64,000 nt of DNA from JAVBSX01 sp031549565 (GTDB lineage Bacteria > Planctomycetota > Planctomycetia > Pirellulales > Thermoguttaceae), in assembly GCA_031549565.1 (NCBI GenBank), contig JAVBPO010000088.1:1-64000 (forward strand). The letters run 5' to 3'. A model generated the notes under the pieces. It had not been told where the DNA came from, searched no databases, and saw nothing but the letters and a program-made list of their open reading frames with translations. The translations under genes and the position numbers were made by a program. Below, in pieces: positions 50,732-58,974 of this stretch (its first letter is position 1; every line of letters starts with the position of its first letter).

Positions 50732-50798
50732 TCGGTAGTCGGTAGTCAGAATTCATGTTTCAAGCAATTAGTAATTCGTAATTCATAATTCGTAATTC
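50729..50798. repeat. Two heptamer arrays, TAGTCGG x2.7 and GTAATTC x4
   Basis: TAGTCGG units at 50729-50747 start at the stop codon of the unknown protein. GTAATTC units (one starting ATA) at 50771-50798 end five bases before the fliG ATG. The latter are the same unit, in the same direction, as at 49921-49948. Confidence 0.95.
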
Positions 50799-50803
50799 AC
50801 ACA

Positions 50804-51835
50804 ATGCGCGGTATTGAAAAAACGGCACTTTTCCTCAACGGGCTCCCGGAAGAAACGTCGGCAACGCTTTTGAAAAAGCTCGCACCGGAGACGGCGTCCA
50901 AGGTTCGCGTCGAAATGATTCGGCTCAAAGGGGCACCGAAAGAGAAACTGAACCGGACCGTCGCGGAATTTCTCGACGCGATTAACACCACGGAAAAACC
51001 AGCTCCACAGCAACCGGAACATATTGCCCACAATAGAGTTGCGAACACTTTTGACCGCGAGGTTTCGGATTCGGGAACTTACCATCCGATCCCCCAAACG
51101 ATGGATTCGTTTTCGCGGGGAATCGATTACCTGACACTGGAAACGAACCGGAATCCCTCCCCGCAAGGCGTGCAACCGGAACCTGTCGTCGAGAATATCG
51201 CGACAACATTCGGTTTTCTCAACGACTTTCAACCGGAGCAAATTCGTGAATTGCTCTTGTTCGAGACGCCTCGAATCGTTGCCGTGCTTTTAACGCAGTT
51301 GTCGCCGAAAACGGCAGGACGGATTCTGGAGCAACTGACACCGCAAGCCCAAAAGGATGTCGTTTCGATCTTGTTCGAGCTGGAAGAAATCGACGAGGAA
51401 ATCCTCCAGGAAATCGAATCGGTTCTCAAAGAGCGGGCGGAAGGCATTTTCGGAAAGACCAAGAAAAACATCGGTCAAGCCGTTGCAAGGCGGATTTTGG
51501 AGTCGCTGGATCCGTCGGTCCGGCATCATCTTTTCGACAAAAGCACATTTAACAAACCTGTTGGGAAACCTCAAAAACGCACATTTGTCTTCGAGGATCT
51601 TCAGAATCTGCCTGACCGGGGATTGCGTGAAATCTTCGATGCCGTTGACGCCAAAACGGCTCTTCTGTCTCTCGTCGGGGCGCCGCCGGAATTGATCGAG
51701 CGGGTCTTCGGCAAACCGTCGCCGGAGCAGGAGCGACTCATGATCCGGCAATACCGGTCATTCGGTCCGATCCACCAGGTCGACGTCGAAGCGGCCCGGC
51801 AACGGCTCCTCGAGAATTTCCAGTTTCCCCCGTGA
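50804..51835 (+). CDS. fliG: Flagellar motor switch protein FliG
   Basis: 343 residues. The N-terminal domain starts GIEKTALFLNGLPEETSATL and contacts FliF. The middle domain has FLNDFQPEQIRELLLFETPR and VAVLLTQLSPKTAGRILEQL in place of the usual EHPQ region. The C-terminal domain (FVFEDLQNLPDRGLREIFDA, ALLSLVGAPPELIERVFGK) holds the torque-generating charged helix. Its last 78 bases overlap the convergent LarA-like gene. fliH and fliI do not follow. Confidence 0.92.
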   Translation: MRGIEKTALFLNGLPEETSATLLKKLAPETASKVRVEMIRLKGAPKEKLNRTVAEFLDAINTTEKPAPQQPEHIAHNRVANTFDREVSDSGTYHPIPQTMDSFSRGIDYLTLETNRNPSPQGVQPEPVVENIATTFGFLNDFQPEQIRELLLFETPRIVAVLLTQLSPKTAGRILEQLTPQAQKDVVSILFELEEIDEEILQEIESVLKERAEGIFGKTKKNIGQAVARRILESLDPSVRHHLFDKSTFNKPVGKPQKRTFVFEDLQNLPDRGLREIFDAVDAKTALLSLVGAPPELIERVFGKPSPEQERLMIRQYRSFGPIHQVDVEAARQRLLENFQFPP

Positions 51836-53020
51836 TGCCAACTCGTTTGCCTGACACCAAAGCGATTCGGAACAAAGCAGCGTTTCCAAATGTAAGGTAT
51901 CACGAATACGGAGGATTTTCATTTCGTCGGCATTTTCAAAACCAAGCGTTCTTCGCGCGGCTTCGAGAATTTCTTCCTCGGAATCATAATCGAGCGGCAG
52001 CATCGCGGCGGAGACGTGATTCGCGGCGATCGCATTGATTCGCGTTTCGTGCACGTCCATTGCTTTCAAGACAGAACCGAGACAAAATTCGGCCATGCCG
52101 ATTCCATTGGCATTTCCTCCCGTTTCCGGCGTCAAGCCGCGTACGGCAATGCAATGCACGATCTGCCTATCGCCGGGCACGGCTTTGTGATCGTCGAATT
52201 TGCGACCGACGACGTTGGAATCCATGCCGGTTCCGCTGATGTTCTTGCCGATCCGGTCGATGAAAAGCAGATCGATTTCCTCGAACGGGAGTCGCGGCAT
52301 CATCTCGCGTGCAAGGACGAGGAGTTCTCCGTCCGTATTCTCGATTTCGTCCGGTGGTGTCGCGCGAAGAATCGCCGTTTGATCCAGGACGTTTTCCACG
52401 ATCCCGAGACCGCCGAGTAGGTTGGTTTTACCGCGAATTAACGATACCACACGCCGAATCGTCTCGTCGAACGAATCCACGGAAAGGACACGATGATAAA
52501 GACTTGCGCCGATTTCTTTGCCGAGTCCGATCATGAGCATTTTCGACAGCCCGCTCTCGATCGGTCCGGCGAAACGCGTGTGCGGTTTGATCCGGTTGAC
52601 GAGAAAAACATGATCCGCTTCCGCCGCGTACCGGTCGCAATGAATCGGCAGGTCCGCGCCGAGATTCCCCAGAACAGCGGTCTCCATCGACGAACGAATC
52701 GGACAGCCGACCGCTTCTTCCGTGATACCGTACCTGGCAAGAAGTTCCGACTGACCTTGCGCCGTCGCGCCGCCGTGCGAACCCATCGCGGGAACGAGAA
52801 ACGGTTTGAGACCAAGCTCCTTAAAGAAATCGACGACCGCTTTCGTTATGGTATCGATGTTCTTAATGCCGCGGCTTCCCGCCGTGATCGCGACGGTTTT
52901 GCCCGGGGCAGGCGGGTGAGAGCGGAAAAGCGAATCGAGTTGCTTGCGAACTTCGGCAGCGACGTTTTCGATACAAGTCGTTTCCCATCGCTGCCGGACG
53001 CGGAAGAAGCGGGGTGTCAT
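51758..53020 (-). CDS. LarA-like (nickel-dependent lactate racemase family, DUF2088) protein
   Basis: 420 residues. The N-terminal domain has VAITAGSRGIKNIDTITKAV, FLVPAMGSHGGATAQGQSEL and the conserved HVFLVNRIKPHTRFAGPIES with SGLSKMLMIGLGKEIGA. These features match the LarA superfamily; whether it is a lactate racemase or another racemase/epimerase cannot be told. The C-terminal part is less typical. Its start lies two bases after the stop of the giant secreted protein, so they may be cotranscribed, and its 3' end overlaps fliG on the other strand. Confidence 0.8.
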   Translation of the reverse strand: MTPRFFRVRQRWETTCIENVAAEVRKQLDSLFRSHPPAPGKTVAITAGSRGIKNIDTITKAVVDFFKELGLKPFLVPAMGSHGGATAQGQSELLARYGITEEAVGCPIRSSMETAVLGNLGADLPIHCDRYAAEADHVFLVNRIKPHTRFAGPIESGLSKMLMIGLGKEIGASLYHRVLSVDSFDETIRRVVSLIRGKTNLLGGLGIVENVLDQTAILRATPPDEIENTDGELLVLAREMMPRLPFEEIDLLFIDRIGKNISGTGMDSNVVGRKFDDHKAVPGDRQIVHCIAVRGLTPETGGNANGIGMAEFCLGSVLKAMDVHETRINAIAANHVSAAMLPLDYDSEEEILEAARRTLGFENADEMKILRIRDTLHLETLLCSESLWCQANELASRGKLEILEEPLPGRFDVDLVDRTE

Positions 53021-53022
53021 CG

Positions 53023-56000
53023 TTAGCCGTTCCAGTCTTCATAAAGCAACGCCAAGTCGGCTAGAGACAGTCGTTCCCGAGTGATATCAAGCCAATCATT
53101 CTCCTCGCCGGGGAACCAAAAACCCCTCTGGAACGAAAATTCTCGCAATCGATTCAAGGACGGGAGCGGCTCCGCGGGGCGTGATTTGAACGTCGTATTT
53201 TCCGCGGCCGCCGCGACGATCACCGTTTCCGCAACGTCGGCAGCAGGCGGGGGCGGAAGTGTGCGAATATCTTTGGATTTGCCGTTGAAGTAAAAATCAA
53301 TGTCCAGGAACGTGGGAATCGCAACGGTCGTCGGCTTTGCGTCGTACGGGTTGGGAATGGAGAGTACGCCTTGGCCACCCGCTTCGGACCAGGTGGGAGA
53401 ATCCGTGGAAAAGTCGCTGTCGTCGTAATAAACCGACAGTTTGCCGTCTTGGTCGCCGGCTCCCATCCAGCGAATGTCGGCGTAACCGTCGACCGTATGT
53501 TTGTAAGCCCCGGTCGGCGTCGAGGAAACGAGCCGGCCCGGCGTCACGCGAAGTTCGGCGTCGTAAGTTCCCCAGAGGTACACCGGACCGGTCGAACCTC
53601 CGGAACCGGTCACTCTTGCGTTGACAAAGCCCCATGTACAGTAAGCGTCGCTCCGGAGGAGCCGCGGATCGTATTCGATGCGGCGGTTCAACCGTTCGTC
53701 GAGGTAAACGGTGGTGTCGTTCGTGTTGACGATGTAAACGGTGTCGCTGCCGCCGCGGATGGAATCGACGTCGACACGCGTGAAATCGAAAACGGAAATA
53801 TCGAACCGCGTGTCGCCGCCGCCGAGAAAAACGGCCTTGCCGCTCTCGAAACGGACGGTATCATCGTATTTCGTGTCAACAATCATCGCCTTGTCGTTGC
53901 CGCCGTTGCCGTAAATCTCGAAAAGTTTCCCTTGCCGGACGGAGATGATCTTCTTCGTCGACGTCGTCAGTTTGGCGACCGTGTCACGAAAATCGAACTG
54001 GTCGTCCCCGGCGGTTCCATGCATCCTGACGACCGTCGTGTCGTCGTCGATAAAATATTCGTACTTCGAAAACCCATTCGCATCGATACCGCTGCCGGGA
54101 ATCGTGGGGTTGTCCGGATCGATGTCGAAGTATTTCGTATTGTCGCCGTTGCCGCCGCGCACGACGATCTGCAGCAGGTGGTCCGGCCCGACGTTGAGGA
54201 AACGGAACCCGTCGTAGTCGGCAAAGCGAATCGGGAGATAAACGCCGTTGTATTGGAGAATATCGTTCTCGTAATCGATTAACACGGAGTCCTCGCGGGT
54301 CGGGTCGAGTTCGAGTTCCAGGTTGCCTTTCTCGACGTCGATCACCAACGGCGATTGGACCATTTTCAAGGATTCGAGCACGACGTCCCCTTTGACCAGC
54401 AGGACGTAGGTTTCCCCGTTTTCCACTTCCCAAGCGATGCGTCCGCGACCTTTGAAATCGACGGCTTCGGCGAGCGGCTCGCCTTCGTGGTTCGTCTTGT
54501 AAAGTTGCATCGTCAAATCGTTGATGCTTCCTTCGGCCAGGATCGCTTCCCAGTAGACCGTTCCCGATTTCGACGGGGTGAACGAATAGAGCCGCCGTCT
54601 GCCGTCGGTCCAATCCAAGTCGTCCGAGGACCAGCTTGTCGTCGAACCGAGCTCGACCGGGGTGTCGTCATCCCAAATCGTTCCGGTGATCGTCGTTTTG
54701 GGACACGCCGCTCCGTAGATTCCCGTAATGTTGAGCGTGAATTCAAGATCCTTGCCGGGCGCGTAATCGCCGGGAACCTCCAAGCGGACATACGCAATCG
54801 ACTGGTCGCCGACGAAATGGACCGTCCCTTTTTTATCGCCGAAATAATGCGTTCCCAGGATCGCGGTTCCGTCGACGAATTCGTACTCGACGTAAACATC
54901 GCAACGCGGAATGTCGGAGAGTTGGAACTGGAAGACCATTTCGGTCATTCCCTGGTCCCCCTCTTCGATTTGAACATCGGAAACGGTGAGCGTTTCGAGA
55001 GTTTGCTGCCGGACGGAAACGTAAGAACGAGCGACCTGGCTCTCGTTGACCCCGTCGGAAACGAGGAAACTGACGACCCGATCGGTCAAGTCGGCCCTTT
55101 CGCTCGCGTTTCCGTATTCCAGCGTTTTCAAAACGGAGAGATAATCCTCCAAAGTCGCGTCCCCGAAGATCAGCATCACTCCGGTCGACGCGTCGTAAGT
55201 CGATTTCAGGCCGGTATGGGACGTATCGACGGAAAGAAACTCGTTCAATCCGTCCGGACGATTTTCCAGAGTAATCACTGCGGAAGTAAGGAAAACGCTG
55301 TCTTCATCGGTCAGCGTTGCCGAAGGGGACACCAGCGGGCACGGCGACCCGTTTTCGTTGAACCTCGTCTGGAAGTCGATTCCTTCATATCCCGGTCCGT
55401 TCAGGTCCAAGACGGGCGGCACGTCGCTGACGTCCCCGACGGCGAAATCGACCTTAACGTTCTGTCCGTGAATTGCGACTTGTTTGGTGATTTTTCCGGA
55501 AAAGGAGGAGCCGGTTACGGATACGGTGTAAAACCCGTTTTCCAGGTAAATCTGGTACCCACCCGCCTGATACGGGTTGAATTCCAGAATCTCCGCGTTG
55601 GGATCGTCGGGTGTGATCGTGACGATCACGTCGGAAAGCCCTTCCCCCGCTTCGTAAAACCCGGAGCCGTTCAGGTCGCTGAACACGACCCCAAGAAGGT
55701 AGGCGCCGTCCCCGGCTTGCGAGAGAGCCGGAGAAGCGAAATCGACGGTTGTGACCCAATCGCCGATCTTGGATTGTGCGTTGCTGGTTCGAAGCATGGA
55801 AATCCCGACTTCCGAGAACTCGGGACTCATGATATTGTTGCGATGCGAATGGGACGGAACCCCCCAATCGATCGCGAACGCGGCGTGTGTGAACGACGCG
55901 TCGGAAAAACCGTTCCGAGCCGCCTGTCCGTACGCGTAGACATTTTCCGAGGCCGCGACATACTCGTCCGGTTTGACGTAGGGGTCATATCCGGCTTCTT

Positions 56001-56469
56001 TGATTCGATCCAGCAGATTCGCTTCCCCGGGAAGCTGGTGCGACTGCTCCTGCGCCTGGATCATACGGAACGAGTGGGTCGTCGCGGCGACGTAAAGGCT
56101 GAAATTCCACGCCAGCGGAGCCGTAGGGGACAGAGCCGCCCATTCGCTGGTCAGGTGGTACGCTTTGGGATAATTCCAGGTCATCAACGCCTTCGTGACC
56201 TCCGGATCCCACGCTTCATAGGGGGAAAAGCTCTTGATGAGGCGGTTGAGTTCCCCTTGGGGATCTGTACGCATGCGGTTGATCAATTCGAGCATTTCCT
56301 GCTCTTCCGGGGTCGGACCGAGTACGGAATCGGGCCGGGGCGCGGCGAATTCCAAAGCTTCCACGGATCCCGAGGAAGGAGTCGGCGGGAGAGAAAGCAG
56401 TGGATTGGCCGAAAGAACCTCTCGCGATTCGAGGGTTTCGATGTTCAATGTCCGGCATTTCCTGATCAT
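53023..56469 (-). CDS. Giant secreted CAP-domain protein with Calx-beta and other repeats
   Basis: 1148 residues from ATG 56469. The N-terminus MIRKCRTLNIETLESREVLS carries the planctomycete LESRxxLS-type sorting signature. A CAP/SCP domain follows at about 50-260 (EQEMLELINRMRTDPQGELN; GVPSHSHRNNIMSPEFSEVG). Next come an SdrD-B-like segment (FSDLNGSGFYEAGEGLSDVI), a cadherin-like region, a Calx-beta repeat (VQIEEGDQGMTEMVFQFQLS), a pre-peptidase-like region and beta-rich repeats. It ends LADLALLYEDWNG. It is an extracellular adhesive or matrix protein; the binding target is unknown. Confidence 0.85.
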   Translation of the reverse strand: MIRKCRTLNIETLESREVLSANPLLSLPPTPSSGSVEALEFAAPRPDSVLGPTPEEQEMLELINRMRTDPQGELNRLIKSFSPYEAWDPEVTKALMTWNYPKAYHLTSEWAALSPTAPLAWNFSLYVAATTHSFRMIQAQEQSHQLPGEANLLDRIKEAGYDPYVKPDEYVAASENVYAYGQAARNGFSDASFTHAAFAIDWGVPSHSHRNNIMSPEFSEVGISMLRTSNAQSKIGDWVTTVDFASPALSQAGDGAYLLGVVFSDLNGSGFYEAGEGLSDVIVTITPDDPNAEILEFNPYQAGGYQIYLENGFYTVSVTGSSFSGKITKQVAIHGQNVKVDFAVGDVSDVPPVLDLNGPGYEGIDFQTRFNENGSPCPLVSPSATLTDEDSVFLTSAVITLENRPDGLNEFLSVDTSHTGLKSTYDASTGVMLIFGDATLEDYLSVLKTLEYGNASERADLTDRVVSFLVSDGVNESQVARSYVSVRQQTLETLTVSDVQIEEGDQGMTEMVFQFQLSDIPRCDVYVEYEFVDGTAILGTHYFGDKKGTVHFVGDQSIAYVRLEVPGDYAPGKDLEFTLNITGIYGAACPKTTITGTIWDDDTPVELGSTTSWSSDDLDWTDGRRRLYSFTPSKSGTVYWEAILAEGSINDLTMQLYKTNHEGEPLAEAVDFKGRGRIAWEVENGETYVLLVKGDVVLESLKMVQSPLVIDVEKGNLELELDPTREDSVLIDYENDILQYNGVYLPIRFADYDGFRFLNVGPDHLLQIVVRGGNGDNTKYFDIDPDNPTIPGSGIDANGFSKYEYFIDDDTTVVRMHGTAGDDQFDFRDTVAKLTTSTKKIISVRQGKLFEIYGNGGNDKAMIVDTKYDDTVRFESGKAVFLGGGDTRFDISVFDFTRVDVDSIRGGSDTVYIVNTNDTTVYLDERLNRRIEYDPRLLRSDAYCTWGFVNARVTGSGGSTGPVYLWGTYDAELRVTPGRLVSSTPTGAYKHTVDGYADIRWMGAGDQDGKLSVYYDDSDFSTDSPTWSEAGGQGVLSIPNPYDAKPTTVAIPTFLDIDFYFNGKSKDIRTLPPPPAADVAETVIVAAAAENTTFKSRPAEPLPSLNRLREFSFQRGFWFPGEENDWLDITRERLSLADLALLYEDWNG

Positions 56470-56786
56470 GGGAGCGACTCTGTAAGACCGTCGACGCAAA
56501 AACGGTTATCCTTGAAACATGATCCATCACTGATTTCAACCGACCGAAACAATCCCTCGTTTGATACGATCTATTGTACACCGAAAGAGTTCCCGAAAAA
56601 AGGCAAAAAAAATAAAATAGTGACGATTGCCGCGTCCGGTTGGACATTGCGTTCCATTATCGCCGTCGTCGCCCACGAACATTCGCCCTCTTGCGGTCTC
56701 TCGCGGAGGACTTGCATTTTCCTATGGTTCTCGTAATAATCACTCTATTCGTAATTATCAACACAATCCTTTTCAAAATCGATCCC

Positions 56787-58049
56787 ATGCCTCGTTGGTT
56801 TGCCGGGCTGCATATCACTTCGGACTGTCGCCGCATCGAAGCGGCTTTGGTCGGTGTTCATGGACGTGGAGATGGGGCACCGATCGAATGTCGGCAAAGC
56901 ATGTCGTTCGACCTCCCTCCGGAGATTGCCGACTGCTACCGTCAACTGCTCAGCGGAAAGGATACGGCTTCGCCGACCGTCGATTCCCCGCAAGGGGACC
57001 GTTTGGCGTTTTTGAGTACTGAGTTGACGAGCGTCGAAGAAGAAGCGTTCGACGAACTTCTCACCGAATCGCGCATTCCGAAAACAGAGCTCCTGGCCGT
57101 CGGCGTTCTCGATCCCGGTTATTGGCACGGATCCAATTCCTCAAAAGTCTATCGGACGCTCTCCTGTCCGGACCGGCTCGCGGAGCGAATCGGTATCAGC
57201 GTCGTCGATTCGTTTCCTTCCCGCGACATCGCCTGCGGGGGAACCGGCGGACCTCTCTTACCGTTCCCCGCCTGGATCGTACTCTGTTCCGAAGAGAAGG
57301 ATCGTCTGCTGGTCGATTTGGGAAAAACGGCCCGGTTGACTTTTTTGCCGTCGCCGAAGCAGCCGGCGGCTCACGACCGCATCAGTTTTACGGAAATCTG
57401 CCCATGCGGGTCCCTATTGGACGAGTTGACGGTCCAGCTGACCCGGGGCAAAACTCCGGTGGACAGCAGCGGACATTTAACCGTACAGGGGAAACAGATT
57501 CCTTCACTTCTGAACCGTTGGCGGGAATTGTTGAAAAACATATCCGCTTCCCGCTCGAAATCTCCGTGGACTCCCTCGGGCCCCTCACCAAAATCGTTGA
57601 TCCAATTCGCGCTGGAGCAAGCCGCCGAGGAAAATTGGGCGATTCGGGACGTGCTCTGTACGGCGGCGTATTTTGTTGCCGAGTCGATTGCCCGGGAAAT
57701 TGAAAGCCGACACTCGAAATCCAAACCGAATCTCGAAATCCTTTTGACCGGCGGAGGTTGTCGGCACGGTTTGCTCTTGAGTCAACTCGTGAAGAATCTC
57801 AACGGTTGGTCGCATAAACCGATCAAGGACTGCGGGGTTCCGGTCGATTCTTTCGACGCCGTTTGCGTCGCGATTATGACGCTTTTCTTCGCCGACCAAA
57901 TCCCGGCGGCAATTCCCGGAATCACCGGAGCGGAAACGGCTCGTTCCCTGGGACGGATCACGCCCGGCTCGCCGCAAAATTGGACCCGTATGCTCGACGA
58001 AATTCTTCAAGCCAAGGCCCAATCGCGCCCCCTGCGAAGCGCAATGTGA
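56787..58049 (+). CDS. Anhydro-N-acetylmuramic acid kinase-like protein
   Basis: 420 residues from ATG 56787. The motif FPSRDIACGGTGGPLLPF is the family's DxxxGGxGAPLxP phosphate loop, preceded by the IGSDGQT-like HGSNSSKVYR. The late LLTGGGCRHGLLLSQLV is the second ATP-binding part. AnmK recycles the anhydro-sugar of the cell wall to MurNAc-6-phosphate. This copy is divergent: the DGT-type start (LHITSDCRRIEAALVGVHGR) lacks the usual MSGTSLDG. A longer frame from 56640 adds a hydrophobic segment but is not supported by the family. Confidence 0.75.
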   Translation: MPRWFAGLHITSDCRRIEAALVGVHGRGDGAPIECRQSMSFDLPPEIADCYRQLLSGKDTASPTVDSPQGDRLAFLSTELTSVEEEAFDELLTESRIPKTELLAVGVLDPGYWHGSNSSKVYRTLSCPDRLAERIGISVVDSFPSRDIACGGTGGPLLPFPAWIVLCSEEKDRLLVDLGKTARLTFLPSPKQPAAHDRISFTEICPCGSLLDELTVQLTRGKTPVDSSGHLTVQGKQIPSLLNRWRELLKNISASRSKSPWTPSGPSPKSLIQFALEQAAEENWAIRDVLCTAAYFVAESIAREIESRHSKSKPNLEILLTGGGCRHGLLLSQLVKNLNGWSHKPIKDCGVPVDSFDAVCVAIMTLFFADQIPAAIPGITGAETARSLGRITPGSPQNWTRMLDEILQAKAQSRPLRSAM

Positions 58050-58061
58050 TCGCCCGGAATA

Positions 58062-58817
58062 TTACGTGATCGGTAATTCGTCGGTACACAGCCCGTCGCA
58101 GGCGACGGGGCTAACTTTCGCGGCGACGGGGCTGACGATCGGCCGATGAAAATGGTCGACCAATCCGACTTCGACCGCTTTCCAGACGAGATCGGTTCCC
58201 GATTTGACGTTGAACTTTTTCATGAGCTTTTCCCGGAGATTGCAGGCTGTTTTGCGGGCAATGCTCATCTCCGTAGCGCAGGTTTCGATTTTTTTTCCGT
58301 CTGCGATCAAATGAAACAGTTGCCGCTCGCGCTTCGACAATTTGTACAGCGGGTGCTCCAGGAGTTTCGGCCCGAGCTGGAGTCCTTTGCGGCGGTGGTG
58401 ATTCAAATGATCGTTCGCGAACGGCGAAATCGACTGCTGCCGGTTCGCGGCTTGGATGATACCGTCGACGATCTTGTCCAGCGTGTCGTGGAACGTCCAA
58501 TAACCGTGTGCTGCCGTTTCGCGGACCAGCAGACCGCCGCCGGAGCGGAATTGTTCGTCGAGAATGACGATTGTCGCTCCCTGTTGCGTCGTTTGAACGA
58601 GGTGGACCGTTTCTCGAATCTGCGGATACGATGAACCGGCGACTAAAAAAACCGTCGGCAGCGTGCTTCTCATCAGGAAGATCGGGTCCAACCCATCGGA
58701 AGCCCCAAAAACATGACGAAAAACATTGACATTCGTGAAAACGGTGAGCAGGGCGTCACGAATCAGTTTTCTCGCTTCGACAATGACCAATTGCTCCGGA
58801 AGAACGGCGGCGTACAT
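58062..58817 (-). CDS. LuxR-type response regulator with degenerate receiver
   Basis: 251 residues from ATG 58817. The N-terminal part follows receiver order (QLVIVEARKLIRDALLTVF, PTVFLVAGSSYPQIRETVHL), but the phosphoacceptor Asp position is replaced by Ala or Gly. The C-terminus LSKRERQLFHLIADGKKIET and IARKTACNLREKLMKKFNV is a LuxR helix-turn-helix. It is therefore probably not controlled by phosphorylation. A sigma-70 factor lies about 155 bases upstream on the same strand. Confidence 0.82.
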   Translation of the reverse strand: MYAAVLPEQLVIVEARKLIRDALLTVFTNVNVFRHVFGASDGLDPIFLMRSTLPTVFLVAGSSYPQIRETVHLVQTTQQGATIVILDEQFRSGGGLLVRETAAHGYWTFHDTLDKIVDGIIQAANRQQSISPFANDHLNHHRRKGLQLGPKLLEHPLYKLSKRERQLFHLIADGKKIETCATEMSIARKTACNLREKLMKKFNVKSGTDLVWKAVEVGLVDHFHRPIVSPVAAKVSPVACDGLCTDELPIT

Positions 58818-58974
58818 ATTAAAAAGGGTGAGCGGTTCCAGTTTCAAAAAAAATGTCGTATGCGACCGAATGGTACGCATACGACATTTACATCGAACAG
58901 GAATATGTCAGCCATGTGACAAGGACAGAGACAAAACCCACAATATTTCAAAAAAACAGGCTGGTCTCTATCGT

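Noticed and set aside
54355..56736. A 793-codon plus-strand frame opposite the giant CAP protein
   Set aside because: It is antisense to a gene with clear domains; long antisense frames are common here because of codon bias.
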